DNA from: Tuctoria greenei
Lineage: Eukaryota > Streptophyta > Magnoliopsida > Poales > Poaceae
Direction: 5' to 3'
Assembly (NCBI GenBank): GCA_036927565.1
Contig: JAYESD010000004.1
Span: forward strand, 164,831,697-164,895,696
Length of the DNA stretch: 64,000 nucleotides
Position 1 is the stretch's first letter; each line of letters opens with the position of its first letter. The notes beneath the pieces are model-generated. The model saw nothing but the letters and a program-made list of their open reading frames with translations. It was not told where the DNA came from and did not search any database. Positions 45,231 through 55,934 of this stretch are shown one piece after another. The position numbers and the translations under genes were made by a program.

Positions 45231-47760
45231 GAGAAGAAATTAATTTGATATTTACCGAAACATTACAATGTCAGCTATACAAGTTTTAAAAATATTTTGT
45301 TCATGTGGTAGATGTTAATTTTATACAAATGTAGAAGAAAGAATCATCGAATTTGGACACAATTTGCAGAATCTAAACATGTTTGAGTATTTATATTGGA
45401 ATCTAAATAAAAAAGAAGCAAGGGATAAGGAAACTGAAGAACAGTATCGGGCATTATCTCAGGCGGTTGTTAAGCAATAACCGCCTGTGAAGATATTTAC
45501 TTCTTCTTATTTAATATTCTTGATTAAATGTGGTCCTTTAAAAAGGGCAAAAATCCACTTTCTTGTAATATTATTGATAAGTAAAGGTTACCATTAAATT
45601 TCACTTCATAAATCCTTTTAAATTTGTCAGAACATAAAAAACATACAACAAATGCTATTTTTCATTTTTCTATCTTGATGAATATAATGCTTTTTTCATT
45701 TATTTTTTCAGTGGATATTTTTAATCATCATACCAACATCTACGAATTTTTTCATATTTTTTTAAATTTTTTGGAATCAATGTGTGTTCATAATTTGATG
45801 AATGCCTCATATGAATATGAGCATTTAGTTAGAACGGTGGATAATTTGAAGTTTGACATGTTGGAATGCTTTTAAAAAAATTAAAAAAATTCATACATGT
45901 ATAAATTATACAAATATGTTCATACCAACAATTTTGAGTGAAGGAACTTTTTTTTATGAGATACACAAATGTGAATAATATGTGAGTAGAAATTAATTTG
46001 ATATTTACCAAAACATTACAATGTCAGCTATACAAGTTTTAAAAATATTTTGTTCAGGTGGTAGATGTTAATTTTATACAAATGTAGAAGAAAGAATCAT
46101 CGAATTTGGACACAATTTGCAGAATCTAAACATGTTTGAGTATTTATATTGGAATCTAAATAAAAAAGAAGCAAGGGATAAGGAAACTGAAGAACAGTAT
46201 CGGGCATTATCTCAGGCGGTTGTTAAGCAATAACCGCCTGTGAAGATATTTACTTCTTCTTATTTAATATTCTTGATTAAATGTGGTCCTTTAAAAAGGG
46301 CAAAAATCCACTTTCTTGTAATATTATTGATAAGTAAAGGTTACCATTAAATTTCACTTCATAAATCCTTTTAAATTTGTCAGAACATAAAAAACATACA
46401 ACAAATGCTATTTTTCATTTTTCTATCTTGATGAATATAATGCTTTTTTCATTTATTTTTTCAGTGGACATTTTTAATCATCATACCAACATCTACGAAT
46501 TTTTTCATATTTTTTTAAATATTTTGGAATCAATGTGTGTTCATAATTTGATGAATGCCTCATATGAATATGAGCATTTAGTTAAAATGGTGGATAATTT
46601 GAAGTTTGACATGTTGGAATGCTTTTAAAAAAATTAAAAAAATTCATACATGTATAAATTATACAAATATGTTCATACCAACAATTTTGAGTGAAGGAAC
46701 TTTTTTTTATGAGATACACAAATGTGAATAATATGTGAGTAGAAATTAATTTGATATTTACCAAAACATTACAATGTCAGCTATACAAGTTTTAAAAATA
46801 TTTTGTTCGGGTGGTAGATGTTAATTTTATACAAATGTAGAAGAAAGAATAATCGAATTTGGACACAATTTGCAGAATCTAAACATGTTTGAGTATTTAT
46901 ATTGGAATCTAAATAAAAAAGAAGCAAGGGATAAGGAAACTGAAGAACAGTATCGGGCATTATCTCAGGCGGTTGTTAAGCAATAACCGCCTGTGAAGAT
47001 ATTTACTTCTTCTTATTTAATATTCTTGATTAAATGTGATCCTTTAAAAAGGGAAAAAATCCACTTTCTTGTAATATTATTGATAAGTAAAGGTTACCAT
47101 TAAATTTCACTTCATAAATCCTTTTAAATTTGTCAGAACATAAAAAACATACAACAAATGCTATTTTTCATTTTTCTATCTTGATGAATATAATGCTTTT
47201 TTCATTTATTTTTTCAGTGGACATTTTTAATCATCATACCAACATCTACGAATTTTTTCATATTTTTTTTAAATTTTTTGGAATCAATGTGTGTTCATAA
47301 TTTGATGAATGCCTCATATGAATATGAGCATTTAGTTAGAATGGTGGATAATTTGAAGTTTGACATGTTGGAATGCTTTTAAAAAAATTAAAAAAATTCA
47401 TACATGTATAAATTATACAAATATGTTCATACCAACAATTTTGAGTGAAGGAACTTTTTTTTTTATGAGATACACAAATGTGAATAATATGTGAGTAGAA
47501 ATTAATTTGATATTTACCAAAACATTACAATGTCAGCTATACAAGTTTTAAAAATATTTTGTTCAGGTGGTAGATGTTAATTTTATACAAATGTAGAAGA
47601 AAGAATCATCGAATTTGGACACAATTTGCAGAATCTAAACATGTTTGAGTATTTATATTGGAATCTAAATAAAAAAGAAGCAAGGGATAAGGAAACTGAA
47701 GAACAGTATCGGGTATTATCTCAGGCGGTTGTTAAGCAATAACCGCCTGTGAAGATATTT
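45231..47760. repeat. tandem array of a 753-bp unit within the CACTA element
   Basis: Three near-identical full units plus flanking partials. The block beginning TTATCTCAGGCGGTTGTTAA occurs at 45454, 46207, 46960 and 47716, so the spacing is 753, 753 and 756 bp. Each unit holds one palindromic AGGCGGTTGTTAAGCAATAA / CCGCCTG motif and AT-rich filler. An 83-codon frame without an ATG start recurs in the first two units, and I judge it noncoding. Partial copies lie at 43838-44120 and about 49645-49860. Confidence 0.9.
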
Positions 47761-47860
47761 ACTTCTTTTTTCTCAGGCGGTTTATAAGTAATACCCGCCT
47801 GAGATAATCATTTTTAAACTACAATATGTTAATTAACGGCCTGAGAAGTGTTAATTAACT

Positions 47861-48980
47861 GACGCGCCGCACGAGGTCTGCGGAGAAGTTGAGAAGCCGT
47901 GGTGCAGGGACGCGTGCAAGGATCTCTCAAGATCGTCTTCCACAGTGGTTTAATTGTGCGCCGCACGAGGTCTGCAAAGAGTTCAATGCGCAATGAACAA
48001 AATATTTTGTTCAGTTGGTAGATGTTAATTTAATACAAATGTAGAAGAAAGAATCATCGAATTTGAACACAATTTGCAGAATGTAAACATGTTTGAGTAT
48101 TTATATTGGAATCTAAATAAAAAAGAAGCAAGGGATAAGGAAACTGCAGAACAGTATCGGGCATTATCCCAGGCGGTTGTTAAGTTATACCCGCCTTAGA
48201 TAAACATATTTGTAGACGGTTGTTAAGTACCAACCGTCTGTGAAGATTTTTACTTCTTTTTTCTCAGGCGGTTTATAAGTAATAACCGCCTGAGATAATC
48301 ATTTTTGAAACTACAATATGTTAATTAACGGCCTGAGAAGTGTTAATTAACTGACGCGCCGCACGAGGTCTGCGGAGAAGTTGAGAAGCCGTGGTGCAGG
48401 GACGCGTGCAAGGATCTCTCAAGATCGTCTTCCACAGTGGTTTAATTGTGCGCCGCACGAGGTCTGCAAAGAGTTCAATGCGCAATGAACAAAATATTTT
48501 GTTCAGTTGGTAGATGTTAATTTAATACAAATGTAGAAGAAAGAATCATCGAATTTGAACACAATTTGCAGAATGTAAACATGTTTGAGTATTTATATTG
48601 GAATCTAAATAAAAAAGAAGCAAGGGATAAGGAAACTGCAGAACAGTATCGGGCATTATCCCAGGCGGTTGTTAAGTTATACCCGCCTTAGATAAACATA
48701 TTTGTAGACGGTTGTTAAGTACCAACCGTCTGTGAAGATTTTTACTTCTTTTTTCTCAGGCGGTTTATAAGTAATAACCGCCTGAGATAATCATTTTTGA
48801 AACTACAATATGTTAATTAACGGCCTGAGAAGTGTTAATTAACTGACGCGCCGCACGAGGTATGCGGAGAAGTTGAGAAGCCGTGGTGCAGGGACGCGTG
48901 CAAGGATCTCTCAAGATCGTCTTCCACAGTGGTTTAATTGTGCGCCGCACGAGGTCTGCAAAGAGTTCAATGCGCGGGAA
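47861..48980. repeat. tandem array of a 492-bp composite unit
   Basis: GACGCGCCGCACGAGGT begins at 47861, 48353 and 48845 (492-bp spacing). Each unit joins about 140 bp identical to the upstream region of accessory gene 2 to a piece of the 753-bp repeat and several AGGCGG motifs. The third copy runs on without interruption into accessory gene 2, so the other two are promoter-segment duplications. Confidence 0.85.
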
Positions 48981-49012
48981 ACGAACCGCTCCCTCGTCTA
49001 CTCCGCACAGAC

Positions 49013-49020
49013 CTATATAA
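49013..49020 (+). promoter_or_regulatory. TATA box of accessory gene 2
   Basis: CTATATAA lies 105 bases upstream of the ATG at 49125, just right of the third 492-bp unit. This promoter segment is not included in the two duplicated copies. Confidence 0.6.
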
Positions 49021-49124
49021 GGCGCATCGTCGGTTATGGACAAGCACAAAACTTTTCTCCACTCCTTTCTTCTTCTTCCATCGTTCCACCTCTCCTAGCC
49101 CGCCGCCGATTAACCACCACAGCC

Positions 49125-49562
49125 ATGGCCAACCTTCCGCCACCTAGCCCGCCGAGGCTGCCACCCTGCAAGCGGATACGCTGCAGCTCCCCCGAGAGGG
49201 TGAATGACGACCAGCGCGTTCCACCGCTGGTGCAGCCGGAGCCACTGGTACAGCCGGAGCAATCGGCTCAGCCGGAGAAGCCGACCCTCTCTCCTGCTGC
49301 ATCGTCGCCGGAGGAGGAGGAGGACGACTTCGACGACGACGACGATGATGACGATGATGACGACGAGTCGTCCTCCGACGACGGCGACGACGAGTCGTCC
49401 TCCGACGACGGCGACGACGAGTCATCCACCGACGACGGCGACGACGACGACGGCGACCACCACCATGGTGACGACTACGACGACGACGACGACGAGTCGG
49501 AGGAGGACCGCTTGGCTTGGTTTGAGAAGCTGGCGGAGGGGATGGAGGAGGCGGGGCCGTAG
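49125..49562 (+). CDS. CACTA accessory gene 2: short Pro-rich, highly acidic protein
   Basis: 145 aa, open from ATG to TAG. It starts MANLPPPSPPRLPPCKR, then CSSPERVNDD, a run of QPE/VQPE repeats (about 36-55), an acidic tract of Asp/Glu/Ser (about 65-125, with repeated ESSSDDGDD units), and a C-terminus DRLAWFEKLAEGMEEAGP. Its N-terminus matches accessory gene 1, but the central block of gene 1 is absent and the acidic region is expanded. The reading frame starts upstream of the ATG, but the ATG fits the paralogue and the TATA position. No family is recognised. An acidic protein encoded next to a transposase could be a chromatin or activator-like factor, but that is speculation. Confidence 0.6.
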   Translation: MANLPPPSPPRLPPCKRIRCSSPERVNDDQRVPPLVQPEPLVQPEQSAQPEKPTLSPAASSPEEEEDDFDDDDDDDDDDDESSSDDGDDESSSDDGDDESSTDDGDDDDGDHHHGDDYDDDDDESEEDRLAWFEKLAEGMEEAGP

Positions 49563-50042
49563 TGTAGTTTTAGGATTTCAATCAAGTGTTCTTGTACATT
49601 TTTCTTGTGTTTTGTACATATTTCAATCAAGTGTCAATGAATACTGGTGGATAATTTGAAGTTTGACATGTTGGAGTGCTTTTAAAAAAATTAAAAAAAT
49701 TCATACATGTATAAATTATGCAAATATGTTCGTACCAACAATTTTGAGTGAAAGATCTTTTTTTATGAGATACACAAATGTGAATAATATGTGAGTAGAA
49801 ATTAATTTGATATTTACCAAAACATTTCAACGTCAGCTATACAAGTTTTAAAAATATTTTGTTCAGTTGGCATTATCTTAGACGGTTGTTAAGTAATACC
49901 CGCCTGAGATAAAAATCTTCCCTGGCGGTTATTAAGTACCAACAGCCTGTGAAGATATTTACTTCTTAATTAATAAACATCATCTCACGCGGTTGGTAAG
50001 TAAAAACCGTTTGCGATAAAGTTAAAAACCGCCTGTGAAAAA
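49563..50042. repeat. 3' region of accessory gene 2, partial 753-bp unit and subterminal motifs
   Basis: A partial copy of the 753-bp unit (about 49645-49860) is followed by several AGACGG/AGGCGG motif pairs to about 50040. No coding is seen. Confidence 0.65.
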
Positions 50043-50049
50043 CCTACGT

Positions 50050-50057
50050 CTATATAA
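50050..50057 (+). promoter_or_regulatory. TATA box of the TNP2 transposase gene
   Basis: CTATATAA lies within CCTACGTCTATATAAGGACC, matched closely by the promoter of accessory gene 1. A GC-rich leader follows (50090-50255). A splice donor CTGCAAG/GTAAATG at about 50259 suggests a leader intron ending before the ATG at 50718. Confidence 0.6.
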
Positions 50058-50717
50058 GGACCCCTCACCGCAGTCAAAACGCAACCCTGGAGAATTTATA
50101 TCGACGCCGCCAGGCTGTTGAAATTTCCCCTGCGCCGCGCCGCCGCTCCGCCGCCCAGCCCATACTGCCGCGCCGCCGCTCAACCCCGCACCGCCACTTC
50201 TCCACCCAGCCGGCCCACCGTGCTGACGCCTCCCCACCGTGCTGACGCCTCTGCAAGGTAAATGTAGTTTCCTTACTTTTTATTTGTATATTTTCATTAG
50301 CTGATAAGCTGTTAGTTTTGTGTGTTCTGGTATATGGATTCTGTCCTTTTGCATGTGTAAGGACTGTATGGATTGTGTTCTAGTAGATTGATGTATGGAC
50401 TATATGGATTGTTTCCTTTTTGTACCTATTATGTGACATGAATATGATGTTTAATTAACAGATGCTATTGTAATATATATAAGATGCATCTGGGCCTTGT
50501 TTCCCGATATAACGGACTGGATCCCACCCAGACCTAGCCCATGCTGCTGGGCCTGTTTCCCCCTTTGACTCCGTCCGCCTCAAGACGTCACCCGTCTCCT
50601 ACATTAGTCGCCCTAATCATACTTGTTATGTCTCTGTAAATTCATTTTATAGAAGACCTTTAGAGAATATTTGTGGCCAAATTTTGTAAATCTGACAAAA
50701 AATTCTATTATTGAAGC

Positions 50718-53700
50718 ATGGACCGTCGAACGTGGATGTATAACATGCCAAGACCCGATCCTATGTACATTCGTAATGTTGCAAATTTTATTGAAGCATC
50801 CAAGAGACATGCGAAGTTGCAAAAGATAGATGACATATTATGTCCATGTATCGACTGCGAAAATAAGATTGCTTGGACGGATACTATAGTAATCCAATCT
50901 CATTTGGTGAAAAGAGGTTTCAAAAATAACTACACAATATGAACAGAGCATGGTGAGTTAGATACACATGATGTGGATAAAGATGATGAGAGAGGCTCAG
51001 ATGATGATAATGTTCATATCGATGATGGTAGTGACAATCAAGCTGGTGATGATGATGATGAGTTCGATTGTGAGGAGATGTTGCGTCACATTGAACCATA
51101 TGTACTGACTTCTATGGGAGCAAGCAAAGGTTTAAGTAAAATGGAGACATTGCAGAATGCGGCCACAGAGCTTTTATATGATGAATCAAACGGTTGTGAT
51201 AAAGAGTTTACTACATTGCGTGCAGTCTTAGAACTACTAAAGTTGAAAGCTACGCACGGATGGTCCGATTGTAGTTTCTCTGATCTTTTGAATCTTTTGG
51301 CAGAAATTCTTCCAAATCCAAATAAACTGCCTAGAAGCACTTATAAAGCGAAGAAACTTCTTTGCCCGATGGCACTAGGTGTGACAAAAATACACGCTTG
51401 TGTGAACCATTGTATTCTGTATCGCAAAGAGCATGAGCTCGCAACTAGATGCCCCATTTGTGGTGTCAGTAGATATAAGAAGGACTACAATCACCAGTAT
51501 GTTACCAACATGAAAAAGACTCAGAAGAATAAGAAGTTTATTATTGGTCCTGAAGGTGACGATGACGATACTTCTGGCGATGCAGACGGGAAGAATAAGA
51601 GAAAAATTCCTGCATTGGTGATGTGGTACCTTCCGGTAATTGATCGCTTGAAGCGTTTGTTCTCAAACCCTAGGGAGGCTGAACTTATGCGTTGGCATTC
51701 CAAGGAACGCAAGAAGAATGAAAAACATATACGACACCCTGGTGATGCAACGCAGTGGAAAAATTTTGATATTCAGTATCCAGAATTTGCGAAGGAAATC
51801 AGAAATGTGAGGTTTGCCTTGGGTACAGATGGAATGAATCCGTTTGGTGAAAAAAGGAGCATACACAGCACATGGCCCGTGGTCTTAACTATGTACAACC
51901 TACCGACGTGGTTGTGTCACAAAAGGAAATATATCTTATTATCTGTTCTTATCCAAGGTCCGAAACAACCCGGCATCGAAATTGATGTGTTCTTGGAACC
52001 TTTAATGGAAGATATGGCGAAATTGTGGAATGAAGGGGTACGTACATGGGATGAGTACAAGCGGGAGTATTTCACGCTAAGAGCAATGATATTCGTTACC
52101 GTGCATGATTATCCCGAACTGTTTACATTATCGGGACAAATGAAAGGGAAGAAAGGTTGCGTTAGGTGCGTGGATAGAACTGGATATCTATACCTCACTT
52201 CATCCAGAAAGACGGTGTACATGAGACATCGACGGTTCTTGACAGATACACACAAGTATAGGAAGATGAAAGAACAATTTGATAACAAAATCGAAAAAGA
52301 TACTGCACCGAAACCTTACAGTGGAAAACTTGTGTTTGAAATGGTCAAGAACATTCATATTGCTTTCGGTAAGGGAAAAAAGAGTAAAGGAATTAAGAGA
52401 AAGAAAAGTACATCTTCGGATGATACAACTGACATGGCTTTCAAGAAACAATCAATTTTTTTCAAGTATCTTCCGTATTGGAAGAATCTGGAATGTTGCC
52501 ATAGTATTGATTTGATGCACGTTACAAAGAATGTATTTGACAGCATCATTGGGACCTTGCTGGACATGCCGAGGAAGACAAAGGATGGATTAAATTCACG
52601 TATGGACCTAGTAAATCTTGATTTGAGACCAGAGCTTCATCCAGTAGAAAAGGCGAACGGGAAGCATTACCTTCCCCCAGCCAGCTACAACTTGACGCTA
52701 GAAGAGAAAAAAGCAATTTGCGAATGCTTGCGTGGGATCAAAGTGCCCACAAGTTTCTCATCCAATATCCGCAAACTAGTCTCGATGAAAGACTTGTCTT
52801 TATTCGGTTATAATTCCCACGACTGTCACATGATGATGACAGTTTTCCTTGCCATTGCAATAAGAGTAATCAAACCTGAGCATATAAAAGTTGTCATCAC
52901 ACGTTTGTGTTACTTCTTCGATGCAGTATCGCAAAAGGTGATAGCACGTGAAGATTTAGACTATCTGAAAACATACATCGTCGAGACAATGTGCAAGCTT
53001 GAGATGTGTTTCCCACCATCCTTTTTTGATATGCAAGTACACCTAATCATACATCTTGTTGATCAGATAAAAGCATTGGGGCCACTATATTTACATCATA
53101 TGTTTTCGTTGGAGAGATATTTAGGAGTATTAAAAGGTTATGTGCGGAACCGTGCTCACCCAGAGGGTTCAATTATGGAAGGATACACCACTGAAGAAGT
53201 GATTGAGGGTTGCGCTGATTACATCAAAGATGGAAAATCGATAGGTGTGCCTATACCGGTACATGAGGGTAGACTACATGGGAGAGGCAAAGTGGGTAAG
53301 AAAACTTTTATTGTTCAAGATTACAAGAATGTACACCGTGCACATTTTGGTGTACTACAACAGCTCGCAATAGCTGAGCCGTACATCGAGGAATACCAAA
53401 TTGAGCTTCGTGATAAAAACCAAGACCGCAAAGAGGACTGGATCATGAAAGAGCACAGAAGATGTTTCACTGAATGGTTAATGGACAAAAATATATCATA
53501 CGGAAACACTATAGAAGAGGCAACAATGAAAAAGTTAGCTTGTGGCCCATCTGCTTTGGTAACATCATGGCAAGCATATGACATCAATGGTTACACATTT
53601 TACACTAAAGAAAAAGACGGACGGTAAGAGTGTTGCACAAAATAGTGGTGTTCGTATTGATGCTTATGATTCACAAGGGCAGAAGACCACATACTTCGGG

Positions 53701-54123
53701 TTCATAGAGGAAATATGGGAACTCGATTATGGTGAAAGAATGGTAATGCCCGTATTTAAGTGCCAATGGGTCAAACATCCTGATGGTTTGAAAGTGGACA
53801 ATTACGGACTGACACTGGTAGACTTGAATAAAGTGGGTTACAAAGATGACCTGTGGGTTCTCGCCGATAATGTTGCACAAGTTTTTTATGTTCAAGATCC
53901 AGAAACTGAGAAGTTGCACGTAGTTGTTTCTGGAAAGCAAAATATTGTTGGGGTTGACAATGTGGGAGATAATGAAGAGGAATATAATCAGTATGAAGAG
54001 ATGTACCTTTTCACCGAACCAGAAAACATCAAGCGCGTAGAGAGAAGCATTAAAAAGAATTTGAAACCCTATATGCGAGAAGATGTCAATGCTGGAAAAA
54101 ATGTATATAGCAATGCGAGATGA
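50718..54123 (+). pseudogene. TNP2-type CACTA transposase, two lesions
   Basis: About 1130 codons in family order. Transpos_assoc (about 1-85): MDRRTWMYNMPR, CPCIDC. TNP2 (about 215-430): HACVNHCILYRKEHELATRC, WYLPVIDRLKRLFSNP. DUF4218 (about 590-815): HSIDLMHVTKNVFDSIIGTL, MFSLERYLGVLKGYVRNRAH. DUF4216 (about 985-1060): TYFGFIEEIWELDY, YGLTLVDLNKVGYKDDLWVL. Two defects: TGA at 50940-50942, where relatives have Trp in the WTEHGE motif, and a frameshift at about 53616-53624, where GACG is tandemly duplicated. Removing one GACG would restore the frame into DUF4216. Otherwise it is remarkably complete. In CACTA elements TNP2 is the catalytic transposase that acts at the terminal repeats. Confidence 0.85.
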
Positions 54124-54171
54124 TATATATTGTATATATTTGTATCTTCTGAAATCAACTTAGAACAATGT

Positions 54172-54202
54172 TGGTATATGGATTGTGTCCTTTTGCATTT
54201 GT
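54172..54202 (+). repeat. short duplicate of the TNP2 leader-intron sequence upstream of the E2 gene
   Basis: TGGTATATGGATT-TGTCCTT, continuing to 54202, matches 50328-50358 with about two differences over 30 bp. The first copy lies in the presumed TNP2 leader intron. The second lies between TNP2's stop and the E2 gene's ATG. Confidence 0.6.
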
Positions 54203-54262
54203 GTACATATGCGTTTGGACTCAATGATTTGGAAGTTTGGAAGTTTGGTCTTTCTTCAGATA

Positions 54263-55102
54263 ATGATGTCTCGGGCGTGTAGCCGATTGAAGGAGGAGCG
54301 CTTGGCGTGGCGCAAGAACCATCCCCATGTATGTACATATGGCACACCGGTCACATGGTTGTATATACATATGTATCTGTAATGGACTGATGAACTTAAC
54401 TGTAGTTTGTTTTTCCGTGTTGTTTGTTTTTGGTATTTTCAATTTCTCTGCGTAGGGTTTCTCTGCGAAGCCTGAATCGGGAGATTTATTGAAGTGGCAG
54501 TGCATCGTCCCCGGTAAAGAAGGGGTAAGTCATGAAGAACAAGCACAATATGAGTTTAACTATCGTCCTCCTATTAATAAATTTCTTTTGCAGACTGAAT
54601 GGGAAGATGGTTACTACCCCCTGACAATCTCCTTCTCTGAGGACTATCCCTTGGTGCCTCCAAGATGCTCCTTTCCAATTGGGTTCTTCCACCCAAATGT
54701 CCATCGTTCGGGAGCACTCTGCATCGGGATTCTTGATCAAGAGACTGTAAGATAGACCTATTTTGTTCATGTAATTATTACTTATAATTTTTGTCGAACT
54801 TATTTGAACTGGTTTCTTATATTGCTTAAATTATATTTCGTAGGGGTGGTGCAGTGCTTTTACAATCAAAACTATACTACTTGAAGTTCAGCGTTTGCTG
54901 CATCAGCCAAATGTGCCTGATGTTGAAAATGATTGCTATAATCTACTTATCAAGGTTAGATGACACTTTGACTTAGTGACCAATGTAGGTTATTCATTCC
55001 TCCTTCGACATTTGTTAATTTAAATAATGTCTATATTTTCAGGATCCAGCGGAATATAAGAGACGTGTTCGGGAGCAAGCAGGACGGTACAATTTAGATT
55101 GA
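54263..55102 (+). CDS. SUMO-conjugating enzyme E2 (SCE1/UBC9-like) carried by the CACTA element
   Basis: Five exons with GT/AG borders: 54263-54328, 54456-54524, 54594-54746, 54844-54954, 55043-55102 (459 nt, 152 aa, no lesion). The start is ATGATG, and either ATG could serve. Family blocks: RLKEERLAWRKNHPHGF, then KWQCIVPGKEGTEWEDGYYP, FSEDYPLVPPRCSFP, FFHPNVHRSGALCIGIL, and DPAEYKRRVREQA at the end. The HPN motif is at residues 78-80, the catalytic Cys is 88, and the Asp equivalent to UBC9 Asp127 is 122. Differences from typical SCE1 (about 160 aa): a shorter N-terminus, about five residues missing in the loop after KPE, His at the UBC9 Tyr87 position (82), and Leu at the Lys14 position. 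Exon borders such as HPH/GF and KEG/TEW look like those of plant host genes, so it was captured as genomic DNA. It starts 140 bp after TNP2 ends and runs the same way. Confidence 0.85.
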
Positions 55103-55374
55103 TCGATGGGAGCTTCATCGTCGATCTACAATGAATGTAGCATGATTTTTGTTCAGTGTGTAAAGAAATTATCTTTGAACAATTGTAAAGCCTCTAATGG
55201 TGTATTATCACAATTAAGCCAGCCTCACTGGTGATCGAGCATTTCCTATAATGCATTACTGTACTAGTATCCGCTAGCTCATCTGTGTTTTTTTCCTGAT
55301 ACAATTTTGCCTGCACGAACATGCGGCTGTGATATATAATTGCAACTACATCCCTGTAATTTCAATGAAAACCG

Positions 55375-55934
55375 CTTATGATAATTAAACAATGACCGCC
55401 ACTGAAAATACATGATCTTCTCAGACCGTTGTTAATCAAGAACCGGCTATGAAGTTCATTGCATTACCGACGGTTATTAATTAAGAACCGCCAACGAAGA
55501 TCATGTATTTACTCAGACGGTTGTTCCTTAAAATCCATCTGTGAAGTTCATTGCATTACAGACGGTTATTAATCAAGAACCGCCAACGAAGACCATGTAT
55601 TTACCCAGACGGTTGTTTCTTAAAATCCGTCTGTGAAGTTCATGGCATTGCAGGCGGTTAATAATTAATAACCGTCTGTGAAGATCATGTATTTACCCAG
55701 ACGGTTGTTTCTTAAAATCCGTCTGTGAAGTTCGTTGCATTACAGACGGTTCTTAATTAAGAACCGATTCTGAAGATCATGTATTTACCCAGACGGTTGT
55801 TCTTTAAAATCCGCCTGTGTTGTTCTTTCATCACAGACGGTTATTATATCATTCGTCATCACAGTCGCATATTTTTAAGGACCGCCTGTGTTTGAAAAAT
55901 TGAGGCGCCTGTAAAAATGCTTTTTGTAGTAGTG
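55375..55934. repeat. right subterminal repeats and terminus of the large CACTA element
   Basis: Alternating AGACGGTTATTAAT / AAGAACCG and AATCCGTCTGTGAAGTTCAT units recur about every 50-60 bp. The end is GCTTTTTGTAGTAGTG at 55934. The stretch 55103-55374 is the E2 gene's 3' region with no other coding. Confidence 0.85.

Larger units (their letters stand above)
37910..55934. mobile_element. 18-kb CACTA (En/Spm) transposon carrying SUMO-pathway genes
   Basis: Left terminus CACTGCTATAATAAGCC (37910). The right terminus is the complement of CACTACTACAAAAAGC (ends 55934). The two match at about 12 of 16 positions. Dense subterminal repeats built on ACAGGCGG/ACAGACGG and their complements line both ends and recur inside. 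Cargo, left to right: transposase/Ulp1 fusion (minus), two short acidic-protein genes, TNP2 transposase, and a SUMO E2-like gene (all plus). The flanking trinucleotides are TTT and AGT, not a matching TSD, so one end may have moved or mutated. The two halves could in principle come from different copies, but the same repeat motif runs through all of it. Confidence 0.8.

Noticed and set aside
45624..46628. Repeated 83-codon frames (…FHFSILMNIMLFSF…) in the 753-bp units
   Set aside because: They start at TTG, not ATG, lie in AT-rich repeat sequence, and are identical only because the DNA unit is duplicated. The third unit does not keep them.
49144..49659. Arg/Thr-rich frames on both strands overlapping accessory gene 2
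   Set aside because: They are alternative readings of the GAC/GAT-rich acidic tract. The frame chosen shares its start with accessory gene 1.
54263..55102. The SUMO E2 as an ordinary host gene next to a transposon
   Set aside because: It lies between TNP2 and the right subterminal repeats of the CACTA element, 140 bp after TNP2's stop and well inside the right terminus.
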